Below are positions 1-9,415 of a stretch of 64,000 nt of DNA, piece by piece. Numbering within the stretch: the first letter of the stretch is position 1; every line of letters begins with the position of its first letter. The position numbers were made by a program, and so were the translations under genes. Below the pieces are notes generated by a model. That model made no database searches. It was not told the origin of the DNA and was given only the letters and a program-made list of their open reading frames with translations. The DNA is from UBA7236 sp964463165 (GTDB lineage Bacteria; Bacteroidota; Bacteroidia; Chitinophagales; BACL12). The DNA lies in NCBI GenBank assembly GCA_964463165.1, contig CAYXBK010000014.1, forward strand, positions 62,001 to 126,000, given 5' to 3'.

Positions 1-2
1 GG

Positions 3-776
3 AAAATAGGCCAGGCAGTTCCGGGTAACACATATTGCATTTATTTAATTGAAGAAGGGAAAGGACAGTTGAAACTCGATGATGCACAAATTGATCTGCG
101 CAGCCATACAATTTGTTTTGTTGCTCCTTATCAGAAGCAAAAATTTTCCGGGCTTGCCGGAATAAAAGGTTATTGCATTTTGTTCACAGAAGAATTTATG
201 CATTTTCATACCGAGCACAAAGATGTTTTGTACCGCCTTCCTTTTTTCGGATATGATTTGAAACAGCACCGCTATATTTTAAAACCCGTCATGTTTGGTC
301 AGTTAACAGAAATTGCCCGGCTGATGCATGCAGAGGGTAAAATAATATCGCAATACCAGCAAAAAATTCTGTTGTCCTATATTAATATTCTGTTATTGAA
401 ATGCAAACAATTACCTGCAGCAAAAGGGGAGCGTATTGATAATTCACATTATACCTCGCTTCAAATCGTACAGCAATTCAAACGGCTCATCAGAGAAAAC
501 TATATTCGTCAGCATTCGGTCGCTTTTTATGCGTCGCAGCTTCGGCAAACAAATAATTATCTGAATGCGGTTGTTAAAGAAGTTACAGGAAAAACCGCCG
601 GAAAAATCATTCAGGAACATCTTATTGTGGAGGCAAAACGGATGCTCATCCACACAAAACTTTCAGCGAAAGAAGTTGCATTCGAATTGGGATTTAAAGA
701 TCATTCTTATTTCACCAAATTCTTTAAAAAACATACGGGTTTAAATCCACTCGCCTGGTTTAATCTGCACAAATAA
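3..776 (+). CDS. AraC-family transcriptional regulator, 5' end cut by window edge
   Basis: DNA-binding regulator of the AraC/XylS family. The C-terminal third carries the two helix-turn-helix units; the second reads AFELGFKDHSYFTKFFKK followed by HTGLNPLAWF, the usual family signature. The N-terminal half looks like the cupin-type sensing arm. The frame stays open to base 3, and the codons before the TTG at 69 read as sensible protein (GNTYCIYLIEEGKGQL), so 69 is not the true start and the real one lies outside the window. The ligand and targets cannot be told. The next gene begins 94 bp downstream and looks unrelated. Confidence 0.9.
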   Translation, partial: KIGQAVPGNTYCIYLIEEGKGQLKLDDAQIDLRSHTICFVAPYQKQKFSGLAGIKGYCILFTEEFMHFHTEHKDVLYRLPFFGYDLKQHRYILKPVMFGQLTEIARLMHAEGKIISQYQQKILLSYINILLLKCKQLPAAKGERIDNSHYTSLQIVQQFKRLIRENYIRQHSVAFYASQLRQTNNYLNAVVKEVTGKTAGKIIQEHLIVEAKRMLIHTKLSAKEVAFELGFKDHSYFTKFFKKHTGLNPLAWFNLHK

Positions 777-870
777 TTTACAATTTTTGGGTGAAAATTG
801 CCTTTATTCCGGGCAAACCTGACATTTATTTTACTGCTTATTATATTTTATCACTCCTCAAAATTCCAAA

Positions 871-2217
871 ATGAAAGAACTGATCAGAAAAAACGATGTA
901 TATCCTCCTTCAGCAAAAACAGGTGTGTATGCATCAAAAATTGTATTTGAACATACGGGTAAATTTCTCATCATTGCAGACAGCAGTGCCTGGTGGAAAA
1001 TACGGCAGGGAAAAAAAGAAAAGGCCGCTGAATTTACAACAAGACCCGACAATTATAATAAGGGAATTGCGATTTCTCAGAATAATAAAATTGCTGTGGC
1101 CGCCGGTGAAATTGTATTTCTCCTTGATGAGAATGGTGTCATTGAACATAAATTTGAACTTACAAAAAAACCTGCTTATTGGTATGGTTTCCAGAACGTG
1201 GCAATCAATCGTGAAGGAAATTTAATAGCTGCTGCAACGTATGGCGGAAATACGCAGATCATTTTCTGGAGATCGGATGGTGCCATCGTGAAAATACTTG
1301 AACATAAAAGTTTCGGATCCGAAGGTGCGGCGATGGTATTCAGCAATGATCAGGAATTTTTATTTACCTATGCGTCCGGTAATTTAATAAAAATCAATCT
1401 GAAAAATTTTGATGTTGAACAGATCCCGCTGATTGAAACATTTTCGTGCAATAAAATTTCGATTGCTGATAACGGATATCTGGTTGTACAGTTTGAACGC
1501 TACGGTTGGGCCTGCATCAGTCCGCAAAATAAAATCATCAGTTCCTGTTCGGCAAGATTCAATTCCGATCAGAATGAATACTTTTCTACCTATCCAAACG
1601 GATTGAAGCAAAAAGGCGGTACTCAATCTGCCGTTATTTCGCCGGATGGAAAATTTGTGTTGGAAGGTTATGAAAAAACAATCACAGTGAGAAATAGTGA
1701 AACACTCGCTGTTGAATTAAGTATCATCAGAAAAAAACGGGCGGAGGTTCGCGACATCGCCGTAACACCGGATGGATGGATTGCAGTGGGAACCGACGGG
1801 GGAGTGGAATTTTATGATATGCACAAGCCGCCTGAAATTACCGAGCCGGAAATAGATATTAAAAAAATCGGTGATGGAGATATTTATGAGTTAAAAGGGC
1901 CGAAAGGCGAAATTAAAATTCAGCGCATCATCAAAAGCAGTGAAAAGGAAAATGAAAGCAAACATTTGCGGATTGATTCCGAATTAAAATTATTGAACGG
2001 CGAAAAATGGATCAAAATTTTTCATGCTTATTCGCACGGATCTTATGCCGACGGCGATGAAATTGTTTTGGAAGACGGCGACATGGAAAATAAAGGACTC
2101 AAAGCGGCAAAAAAAATACTCGGCACCAAACTCGATTTATATGACCTTGCTGTTTTTTTGGCAAATACAAGCCCTGAACCCGAAGCGTATAAATTGGCCC
2201 TGGAAAATTCATTGTAA
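871..2217 (+). CDS. Beta-propeller (WD40-like) cytoplasmic protein of unknown function
   Basis: 448 residues with no signal peptide. Residues ~15-330 show repeated blade-like units with hydrophobic strands ending in phrases such as KFLIIADSS, NLIAAATYGG, KFVLEGYEK and GWIAVGTDGG, the pattern of WD40/YVTN propellers. The last ~120 residues form a charged alpha/beta domain (IYELKGPKGEIKIQRIIKSS onward) that I do not recognise. It precedes a restriction-modification gene by 124 bp on the same strand, but a promoter-like element lies between them, so co-transcription is uncertain. The start at 871 follows a purine-rich stretch. It could be a scaffold protein; no enzyme motif is visible. Confidence 0.65.
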   Translation: MKELIRKNDVYPPSAKTGVYASKIVFEHTGKFLIIADSSAWWKIRQGKKEKAAEFTTRPDNYNKGIAISQNNKIAVAAGEIVFLLDENGVIEHKFELTKKPAYWYGFQNVAINREGNLIAAATYGGNTQIIFWRSDGAIVKILEHKSFGSEGAAMVFSNDQEFLFTYASGNLIKINLKNFDVEQIPLIETFSCNKISIADNGYLVVQFERYGWACISPQNKIISSCSARFNSDQNEYFSTYPNGLKQKGGTQSAVISPDGKFVLEGYEKTITVRNSETLAVELSIIRKKRAEVRDIAVTPDGWIAVGTDGGVEFYDMHKPPEITEPEIDIKKIGDGDIYELKGPKGEIKIQRIIKSSEKENESKHLRIDSELKLLNGEKWIKIFHAYSHGSYADGDEIVLEDGDMENKGLKAAKKILGTKLDLYDLAVFLANTSPEPEAYKLALENSL

Positions 2218-2314
2218 ATAATATTTTTATATGTGATTTGAGTTGCGCTGAGGCACGCTATGAGAAAAGCCGGAAATTTGAGATGTTTGGATTTTCCAAG
2301 ATGGAAATAATTTT

Positions 2315-2322
2315 TACATTTG
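2315..2322 (+). promoter_or_regulatory. Bacteroidota -7 promoter element before the restriction-modification gene
   Basis: TACATTTG matches the TAnnTTTG -7 consensus of Bacteroidota sigma factors and ends 19 bp before the ATG at 2342. A TTTG further upstream (2286-2289) is about 25 bp away, longer than the usual spacing, so the -33 element is not clear. Confidence 0.4.
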
Positions 2323-2341
2323 GGAAAACTATCCCGGCCAC

Positions 2342-5300
2342 ATGAGCAAGCCCCTCATCCTGCAGTATTACAATAATCTCGACCGATCATTCCAGTTTAG
2401 TAAAAGCACCAATGAAGAAACGGTGAAAAGTTATACATGGATGCTGCTGAATGATTATGCGAGAAAAAACAATTACGAGGTTTCAAGAGAAGTTTGGGTG
2501 AAAGGAACCAAGGGCCCGAATGTGAAACCTGACGGCGTGCTTAAAAATTTATGGGGATTAGACATCGGGTATTGGGAAAGCAAAGATGAAAAAGATGTAA
2601 TTGATGATGAGATCAATGTGAAATTGAAGAAGGGATATCCTTTTTCAAATATTTTATTTGAAGACACAAAAACTGCCGTCTTATTTCAGCGGGGTGAGGA
2701 GATGTTGCGTATCGATATGCGTGAACCCGACGAACTGGATAAGATCATTAAACAGTTTATCAATTTTAAAAATGATACGGTTTATAAATTTGAAGATGCG
2801 ATTGAAAAATTTAAAGCAGATATTCCCGCAATTGTTGAAGCACTCAGAAAACGGATTGAAGAAAGCGGTGTCAAGAACGCAAAATTCACATCTGCAAGAA
2901 ATACTTTCCTCGAATTATGTCAGGCGGAAATTAATCCCGAATTCAGTTTGGCTGATATCCGGGAAATGATGATCCAGCATTTACTCACCAGCGATATCTT
3001 CAATAAAATATTTGATGATCCGGATTTCCACCGGCATAATACAATTGCAGCTGAACTTGAGAAATTGATCGATACATTATTTACTTATAGTGAAAGAAGA
3101 AATTTACTATCAAGTATCGAACATTATTATGATACCATTAACGCCACGGCTGCCGCCATAACCGACCACCATGAGAAACAGAAATTCCTGAAAGTGCTTT
3201 ATGAAAATTTCTACAAGGTGTACAACCCAAAAGCCGCAGACCGCCTCGGTGTGGTTTATACCCCAAATGAAATTGTGAAATTCATGATCCAGAGCACGGA
3301 TTATTTACTGCATAAACATTTTGGAAAAACACTTTCTGATAAAAATGTTGAAATACTTGATCCGGCAACTGGCACAGGCACATTTATCTGTGATATTATT
3401 GAACATATTCCCAAACAACATCTTGCCTATAAATATAAAAATGAATTGCATGCGAATGAGGTGGCGATATTACCATATTACATCAGCAATTTGAATATAG
3501 AGTATACATTCAAACAATGGATGGGATATTATGATGATTTTACAAATAGCTGCTTTGTAGATACACTTGATAATACAGAAGGTTTATCAAAAAGTTTAGG
3601 TGGGACACATAACAAATTTAAAAAATCCGGAAATTTATTTGCTCTATCTTCTGAAAATGCTGAACGAATAAAAAAACAAAATGCCAAAAAGATAAGTGTA
3701 GTGATTGGAAACCCGCCCTATAATGCAAAACAACCAAATTATAATTATCAAAATTCAAATAAGGGATATAGGGTGGTTGATCAACGAATTAAAGAAACTT
3801 ACATAAAATTTGGAACAGCCCAAAATCAAATCGTTGTATATGATATGTATGTCCGGTTTTTTAGATGGGCTACAGATAGATTAAAGGATGATGGAATTGT
3901 TTGTTTTATTACAAATAATAACTTTATAAATGGTCGAGCATTTGATGGATTTAGGAGATCAATCCAGGAAGAGTTTGACCATGCTTACTTCATTGATTTG
4001 GGAGGTAATATCAGAGAATTATCTGGCAAAGATGGTATTTGGCTAAATGAAGAAAATACGATATTTGGAGTTGCAGCTGCCGTTGGAATTTCTATTGCAT
4101 TCTTGATTAAGAAAAGGTCAATCGAAAAACATAATTGCCGTATTAATTATATTCACCCATGTGATATTCGAGCTACTCGCTCTGAAAAGTTAGAATTTTT
4201 GCGATTGAATAAATTTGAAGATATCGCCTTTGAACTTATTAAGCCTGATAAAAATAATAATTGGATTAATCAAACAGATAATGATTGGGACACTTTAATT
4301 GCATTAATTGATAAAGCTGTAAAAACTGGATCTAGTCAAAATGCAATTTTTAAAAATTTTTCAAATGGAATTAAATCACAAAGGGACGAATGGGTTTATG
4401 ACTTTGATAGTGAAAACTTAATGAAGAAAATAACTTTTTTTATTCAGTCATATGAATCTCAAAGATTAAACAAAAATGAATTAAAAACTTTACAAATTAA
4501 ATGGGATCGTGAGCTAAATAATTATTTGACAAGAAATATTCACAAATATTTCGAGAAAGAGCAAATCCTATATTCAAATTATCGCCCATTTGTTAAGGAA
4601 TATTTTTATTTTGATAAGCATCTGAATGGAATGACATATCAATGGTTTGATATTTTTAAAATCAGTAAAAAGAATAAGTATATTTCAATACCAGGACTAT
4701 CCTCACCTAAGGACTTTCATCTGCTGGCTTTTAATTCGATAGTTGATTTAAATTGCCTTCCAGCAGGAACTCAATGTATACCCTTATCTACATATGACAA
4801 AAACTCTGAAGTAATTGACAATATCACCGACTGGGGACTTGAACAATTTCGCCAGCATTATTTTTTAAAAGAGGGAGAGAAATATCCACATATTGATGAA
4901 GAGAAGGTAGAAGCGTATCTGCGTTCATATCATGAGGCAAGTTTCCCCGGAATAAAATATATACATAAAAAAGGTGAAGGCCTCGAATTTCCCGATATTC
5001 AAAAGGAGGATATTTTCCATTACGTATACGGTGTCTTGCACAATCCCGCTTACCGCAAAAAATACGAATTGAATTTAAAGCGTGAATTTCCACGTATTCC
5101 GTTTTATGAAGATTTCTGGAAATGGGCAAAATGGGGAGAAATACTTATGCAACTCCATATAGATTTTGAAACTGTTGATCCATATCAATTAAACATTGTA
5201 GAAAGTGAAACCAAGGCAGCGCATAAAAGAGAAAAGGAAATATTCACCAAAGCAGAAGAACCCGAATCACTTTATAAATTGCAGCCTAAAATAAAAGCAA

Positions 5301-5587
5301 AATTAAAAGCGGATAAAACTGCGGGAATTATCGAGTTAGATGAATTAACTTTCATAACCGGAATTCCGAAAGAAGCCTGGGAATATAAGCTCGGCAACCG
5401 CAGCGCATTGGAATGGATACTTGATCAATACAAAGAAAAAAAACCATCAGACCCAACCATACTCGAAAAATTCAACACCTATCGTTTTGCAGATTATAAA
5501 GACAAAGTGATAGATTTGATTCAACGTGTAACAACAGTGAGCGTTGAAACGATGAAGGTGGTGAGGGAGATGGAAAAGGAAAAATGA
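2342..5587 (+). CDS. Single-polypeptide restriction-modification enzyme (type IIG/ISP-like)
   Basis: Predicted to cut DNA at a specific site and to protect self DNA by N6-adenine methylation. Domains in order: PD-(D/E)xK nuclease near residues 45-110 (P63-D64-G65 and E79-S-K81); helical linker to ~290; methyltransferase with VVYTPNEIVKFM, SAM-binding motif I DPATGTGTF (340-348) and catalytic NPPY (457-460); and a long C-terminal target-recognition region to 1081. The SF2 helicase that type ISP enzymes carry between nuclease and methyltransferase is absent, so this is closer to a type IIG layout with an ISP-like C-terminus. The stretch from about 3480 to 4800 is visibly more AT-rich than the codons before and after it, which suggests an exchanged recognition region. 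Its TGA overlaps the next gene's ATG by 4 bp (5584-5587), implying coupled translation. Confidence 0.85.
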   Translation: MSKPLILQYYNNLDRSFQFSKSTNEETVKSYTWMLLNDYARKNNYEVSREVWVKGTKGPNVKPDGVLKNLWGLDIGYWESKDEKDVIDDEINVKLKKGYPFSNILFEDTKTAVLFQRGEEMLRIDMREPDELDKIIKQFINFKNDTVYKFEDAIEKFKADIPAIVEALRKRIEESGVKNAKFTSARNTFLELCQAEINPEFSLADIREMMIQHLLTSDIFNKIFDDPDFHRHNTIAAELEKLIDTLFTYSERRNLLSSIEHYYDTINATAAAITDHHEKQKFLKVLYENFYKVYNPKAADRLGVVYTPNEIVKFMIQSTDYLLHKHFGKTLSDKNVEILDPATGTGTFICDIIEHIPKQHLAYKYKNELHANEVAILPYYISNLNIEYTFKQWMGYYDDFTNSCFVDTLDNTEGLSKSLGGTHNKFKKSGNLFALSSENAERIKKQNAKKISVVIGNPPYNAKQPNYNYQNSNKGYRVVDQRIKETYIKFGTAQNQIVVYDMYVRFFRWATDRLKDDGIVCFITNNNFINGRAFDGFRRSIQEEFDHAYFIDLGGNIRELSGKDGIWLNEENTIFGVAAAVGISIAFLIKKRSIEKHNCRINYIHPCDIRATRSEKLEFLRLNKFEDIAFELIKPDKNNNWINQTDNDWDTLIALIDKAVKTGSSQNAIFKNFSNGIKSQRDEWVYDFDSENLMKKITFFIQSYESQRLNKNELKTLQIKWDRELNNYLTRNIHKYFEKEQILYSNYRPFVKEYFYFDKHLNGMTYQWFDIFKISKKNKYISIPGLSSPKDFHLLAFNSIVDLNCLPAGTQCIPLSTYDKNSEVIDNITDWGLEQFRQHYFLKEGEKYPHIDEEKVEAYLRSYHEASFPGIKYIHKKGEGLEFPDIQKEDIFHYVYGVLHNPAYRKKYELNLKREFPRIPFYEDFWKWAKWGEILMQLHIDFETVDPYQLNIVESETKAAHKREKEIFTKAEEPESLYKLQPKIKAKLKADKTAGIIELDELTFITGIPKEAWEYKLGNRSALEWILDQYKEKKPSDPTILEKFNTYRFADYKDKVIDLIQRVTTVSVETMKVVREMEKEK

Positions 5588-6978
5588 ACCAATCTTCAGG
5601 CATAATACAGTTATACTTATCAAGCGAGTTTTATCCATCCTTGATTAAGGAAGAAAATTCGTTTGTTACTTCCTTGCGAGAATCAGATGTGTTAGAATTC
5701 AAGCAATCTTTTATGGGCAATGACCAGGCGATGGATAAAAGCTATCTAAAAACAATAGCTGCATTTGCAAACACTAAAGGTGGATTCATCATTTTTGGAA
5801 TTGAGCCACTAACACATAAATTAGTTGGGATTAAAAACAAGTACTTAGATTATGACAATAAAAATGTTTCTGAAACGATCAATACTAATTTAGATGGCTC
5901 CTTCAATTATTTATTTCATGCGTTTATTTTTGAAAATATTTTACTTGCAATTTTATATATCGGTAAAGCACATCATCCACCAATTATACTTAAACAGCAA
6001 ACTGAAGATTCTTACGAAGGGTCTATATTTTTTAGATACCCAGGTATGTCAAGAAGAATTTTGGCAGGAGATCTTAGAAAACTTTTAACTGATGAAATTC
6101 AATCAAGAATTGATAACATCTTTCAAAAAGCTAAATTTATTGCAAATTCTGTAGATAGTAATATTGCTTTATTAAATAGTGATACAGGTGAATTGGAAGG
6201 AATTTCTGACAAGACGAGACTCTTTTTAGATAAACAAGTTTTGGATAGGTTGAATTTAATAAAAGAAGGACAATTTGTGGAAAAAGATGGTTCTCCCGCT
6301 TATATAATAAAGGGAGAAATATTTAATGAAGATTCTGCATACTTTCATAAATTCGTTCAAAAACTTATTACAACTAATGACATTTACAATAATTTTCTTT
6401 CAGAAAATTGCGAATATCCAATGGAATGCATAAAATTTATTTTAACCCAAAATAGCCCTCTTCTACCATTTAATTATTTTGTTAACAAGCATAATCAAGT
6501 GCATAGTGATGTTATAAATGAAATTGAAAAGCTAGATCATATTGACATAAAAGAGACAACTAGGACCGCAATTCTTAAAAGATTAAAATCTAATAATTCA
6601 ATACAACAAACGGGAGTTATTTATCATGATTTGCATGATATTTCTGATTACATCGAAGATTTAACCATTGCGGGGAATTTAATTCGAAAAATTGATCGAG
6701 GTAAATCTGAGATGGCAATTAATAGAACTGTGATTTTCCAAAATCTAGTATTATTAAGATCTTTACCGGATTTTATTTTTAAAAAGCATTTGAAACTTTT
6801 AATTGAAGCAGTTTCAAATCTTGACGCAAACTTTGTAAGTCAAAATGGAAAATATATCAAGGACCTTATGAAGATCATACTGGCAGATATTGGAAGGGAT
6901 GCTAATACTCACTCCTTGTTTAGAAAAACAATTTGTAGAATTGATCAGATTTTATTTCCCTTAAAAATTAAGCACTAA
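5584..6978 (+). CDS. AlbA_2/Schlafen-type domain protein coupled to the restriction enzyme
   Basis: 464 residues. The N-terminal ~150 match the AlbA_2 (Schlafen-like) fold: ESDVLEFKQSF, then YLKTIAAFANTKGGFIIFGI, then a strand pattern ending FFRYPGMSRRILAGDLRKLL. In other proteins this domain binds nucleic acid or cleaves RNA. The C-terminal ~300 residues are helical with no motif I recognise. The ATG at 5584 overlaps the stop of the restriction-modification gene, so the two are almost certainly translated together. Codons are strongly A/T-rich, like the recognition region of its partner. Plausible roles are an accessory defence effector or a regulator of the enzyme; both are inference. Confidence 0.75.
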   Translation: MNQSSGIIQLYLSSEFYPSLIKEENSFVTSLRESDVLEFKQSFMGNDQAMDKSYLKTIAAFANTKGGFIIFGIEPLTHKLVGIKNKYLDYDNKNVSETINTNLDGSFNYLFHAFIFENILLAILYIGKAHHPPIILKQQTEDSYEGSIFFRYPGMSRRILAGDLRKLLTDEIQSRIDNIFQKAKFIANSVDSNIALLNSDTGELEGISDKTRLFLDKQVLDRLNLIKEGQFVEKDGSPAYIIKGEIFNEDSAYFHKFVQKLITTNDIYNNFLSENCEYPMECIKFILTQNSPLLPFNYFVNKHNQVHSDVINEIEKLDHIDIKETTRTAILKRLKSNNSIQQTGVIYHDLHDISDYIEDLTIAGNLIRKIDRGKSEMAINRTVIFQNLVLLRSLPDFIFKKHLKLLIEAVSNLDANFVSQNGKYIKDLMKIILADIGRDANTHSLFRKTICRIDQILFPLKIKH

Positions 6979-7119
6979 TTCTATTCACCCCATTTTTTTC
7001 CCCCTTTTTCCGCATCTTTGCACCCGTTTGCAACGGCAAACTGTTTTCACAAGTCTTGATTCTTGACTCCTGGCTCATGATTCCGGACTCCTGATACCTG
7101 ATACTTTATACCTGATACA
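6979..7119 (+). repeat. Low-complexity leader with iterated cctgatac words before hddA
   Basis: This gap holds a promoter-like CATCTTTG near 7013-7020, a short inverted repeat (gtttgc-N4-gcaaac) and then, from about 7050, a run of permuted words. The word cctgatac occurs at 7090-7097, 7097-7104 and 7111-7118, next to variants such as gactcctg. The run ends directly at the hddA ATG, and no Shine-Dalgarno sequence is present. Confidence 0.6.
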
Positions 7120-8148
7120 ATGATAATAAGAAGCAAAGCACCCCTCAGAATTGGTTTGGCCGGCGGCGGAACAGACGTGAGCCCTTACAGTGATATATAC
7201 GGCGGTTGTATCCTCAATGCATCGATCAATAAATATGCATATGCCACCATTATACCCCGGCGTGACGGAAAAATCGTTTTGCGTGCACAGGATAAAAAAG
7301 AATTTGTTGAACTGGATTCTGAATCAAAGCTGGATATTGACGGAAATCTTGATTTGTTGAAAGGAGTTTATAACCGCATCGTCCGCGATTACAATCACAA
7401 TGCGCCTCTTTCTTTTGAATTGAATACATATGTGGATGCTCCTCCGGGTTCCGGTTTGGGTTCTTCATCAACGCTAGTCGTGGCAATAGTCGGTGCATTC
7501 ACAGAATGGCTGAAACTGCCCTTGGGTGAATATGATATTGCACATCTCGCATATGATATTGAAAGGAAAGACCTCGCCATGGCAGGTGGAAAACAGGATC
7601 AGTATGCAGCAACATTCGGCGGATGGAATTTCATGGAGTTTTATAAAGACGATAAAGTAATTGTAAATCCGTTGCGTATTCGGACAAATTATTTACAGGA
7701 ACTCGCTTTTAATATTGTGATGTATTATACAGGCACGAGCAGATTATCTTCCACCATTATTGAAGCGCAATCCGACAACGTCACAAAAAAATCGGATAAA
7801 TCAATTGAGGCCATGCATAATCTGAAAGAACAGGCATATATGATGAAGGAAGCAATTTTAAAAGGCGACCTGAACCGCATCGGCGAAATACTCGATTATG
7901 GATGGAAAAATAAAAAAGCAACTGCAAGCGGTGTAACAAATGATATCATTGATAATTTATATGAGAGTGCTAAAAAAGCAGGTGCAACAGGAGGAAAAAT
8001 TTCCGGAGCAGGTGGCGGCGGATTTATGACTTTTTATTGCCCGGGAAATACACGTTACAAAGTAATTGAAGTGCTCAATACATTTGGGGGGGAAGTACAT
8101 AATCTTGAATTCAGTAAATACGGTTTAACATCATGGGAAGCAAAATAG
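7120..8148 (+). CDS. hddA: D-glycero-D-manno-heptose 7-phosphate kinase (GHMP family)
   Basis: Phosphorylates heptose 7-phosphate at C1 in the GDP-D-glycero-alpha-D-manno-heptose route, which feeds S-layer or capsule glycans. The GHMP motifs are clear: substrate motif PLRIGLAGGGTDVSPYSD near the start, ATP-binding PPGSGLGSSSTLVVA around residue 110, and GATGGKISGAGGGGFM near the C-terminus. At 342 residues the length is right for the family. The 3' end overlaps gmhA by 16 bp and gmhA overlaps hddC by 4 bp, so the three form one translated block. The start directly follows a repeat tract without a visible ribosome site. Confidence 0.9.
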   Translation: MIIRSKAPLRIGLAGGGTDVSPYSDIYGGCILNASINKYAYATIIPRRDGKIVLRAQDKKEFVELDSESKLDIDGNLDLLKGVYNRIVRDYNHNAPLSFELNTYVDAPPGSGLGSSSTLVVAIVGAFTEWLKLPLGEYDIAHLAYDIERKDLAMAGGKQDQYAATFGGWNFMEFYKDDKVIVNPLRIRTNYLQELAFNIVMYYTGTSRLSSTIIEAQSDNVTKKSDKSIEAMHNLKEQAYMMKEAILKGDLNRIGEILDYGWKNKKATASGVTNDIIDNLYESAKKAGATGGKISGAGGGGFMTFYCPGNTRYKVIEVLNTFGGEVHNLEFSKYGLTSWEAK

Positions 8149-8723
8149 AAAAAATCAAATCGGTAATTTCCGAAAGTATAAGGGTAAAAGAAGAAATTCT
8201 CAATAATCCCGAACTCATTGCAAAATGCGAAAAAATTGCATCTGAAATTGCCGAGGCATTTCGACAGGATAAAAAAGTTTTATTCTGCGGAAACGGAGGA
8301 AGCGCTGCAGATGCGCAACATCTCGCCGCTGAATTTTCAGGCAGGTTTTATTTTGACAGGCCGCCGCTCGATGCGGAAGCATTGCATGTGAATACTTCTT
8401 ATTTAACAGCAGTTGGGAATGATTATGGTTATGATCAGGTATTTTCAAGAGTGCTGAAAGCAAAAGGCAGAACAGGAGATTTTTTATTCGGCATTTCCAC
8501 TTCAGGAAATTCAGGAAATATTTTAAAAGCCTTTGATGTTGCCCGCGAACGCGGCATGATCATCGTTGCAATGACAGGTGAAACCGGTGGTAAAATGAAA
8601 GATAACTGCGATTATTTACTGAATGTTCCGTCGAATGATACACCGCGAATCCAGGAAAGTCATATTATGCTCGGTCATATTATTTGTGAATTGGTGGAAG
8701 AAGAATTATTCGAGCGTCCATGA
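8133..8723 (+). CDS. gmhA: Sedoheptulose 7-phosphate isomerase (SIS domain)
   Basis: Converts sedoheptulose 7-phosphate to D-glycero-D-manno-heptose 7-phosphate, the first step of the heptose pathway. A single SIS domain shows VLFCGNGGSAADAQHLAAEF (phosphosugar loop) and FGISTSGNSGNILKAF, both typical of GmhA; C-terminal RIQESHIMLGHIICELVE fits the active-site helix. It begins inside the end of hddA in another frame (16-bp overlap) and ends across the start of hddC, so expression is coupled. Confidence 0.92.
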   Translation: MGSKIEKIKSVISESIRVKEEILNNPELIAKCEKIASEIAEAFRQDKKVLFCGNGGSAADAQHLAAEFSGRFYFDRPPLDAEALHVNTSYLTAVGNDYGYDQVFSRVLKAKGRTGDFLFGISTSGNSGNILKAFDVARERGMIIVAMTGETGGKMKDNCDYLLNVPSNDTPRIQESHIMLGHIICELVEEELFERP

Positions 8724-9415
8724 CACGATCGGCAATCGTACTTGCCGGCGGTTTCGGAACCCGGCTCCAAAAAGTTGTGCATGCTTTGCCAAAACCGATG
8801 GCGCCTGTTGCCGGCAAACCCTTTCTGCAATATGTCCTTGAATATCTTGGCAAACAGGGAGTGAACGATGTGATTCTTGCGGTTGGCTATTTAAGAGAAA
8901 CAATTATCGAATTTTTCGGGGATGAGTACAATGGTATCACTATCAGGTATTCGGTTGAGGATGAACCGTTGGGAACCGGCGGTGCAATAAAGCAGGCGTG
9001 CGATCTCGTGGAGGAAGAAAATGTTTTTGTGATCAATGGCGATACCTATTTCGATGTGGCATTGCCGGAATTATTTCAATTCCATATTTCAAAAAATGCA
9101 TTTTTAAGTGTTGCACTGAAGCGCATGGAAAAATTCGACAGATATGGTACGGTTGAATTAAATGACGATAAAAAAATATGCGGCTTCCGGGAGAAAAAAT
9201 ATCTGGATGAAGGATTGATCAATGGAGGGATATATTGCCTGAATAAAAAAATATTTCCTGTATCGCTTCCACAAAAGTTTTCATTTGAAACTGAAATTCT
9301 TGAAAAAGAAATTCAATCCGGAAAAATCTTCGGCCTTGAATCAACGGGTTATTTTATTGATATCGGAATTCCCGAAGATTACGAAAAGGCGCAAATTGAT
9401 TTTGCAAAATTCTAA
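8720..9415 (+). CDS. hddC: D-glycero-D-manno-heptose 1-phosphate nucleotidyltransferase
   Basis: Activates heptose 1-phosphate with a nucleotide, most likely GTP given its partner hddA. The N-terminus has the pyrophosphorylase signature IVLAGGFGTRLQ with the downstream lysine motif LPKPMAPVAGKPF, then INGDTYFDV (metal-binding aspartate) and FIDIGIPEDYEKA near the C-terminus. At 231 residues it lacks any hexapeptide-repeat tail, as expected for HddC. It overlaps gmhA by 4 bp and runs 4 bp into the oppositely oriented ORF6N gene. Confidence 0.88.
   Translation: MTRSAIVLAGGFGTRLQKVVHALPKPMAPVAGKPFLQYVLEYLGKQGVNDVILAVGYLRETIIEFFGDEYNGITIRYSVEDEPLGTGGAIKQACDLVEEENVFVINGDTYFDVALPELFQFHISKNAFLSVALKRMEKFDRYGTVELNDDKKICGFREKKYLDEGLINGGIYCLNKKIFPVSLPQKFSFETEILEKEIQSGKIFGLESTGYFIDIGIPEDYEKAQIDFAKF

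Noticed and set aside
69..776. TTG at 69 as the start of the AraC regulator
   Set aside because: The frame is open to base 3 and the upstream codons read as the family's N-terminal arm; the gene is cut by the window.
2342..5587. Broken type ISP enzyme that lost its helicase by frameshift
   Set aside because: The reading frame is continuous, linker and methyltransferase are intact, and no helicase-motif remnant is seen in other frames.
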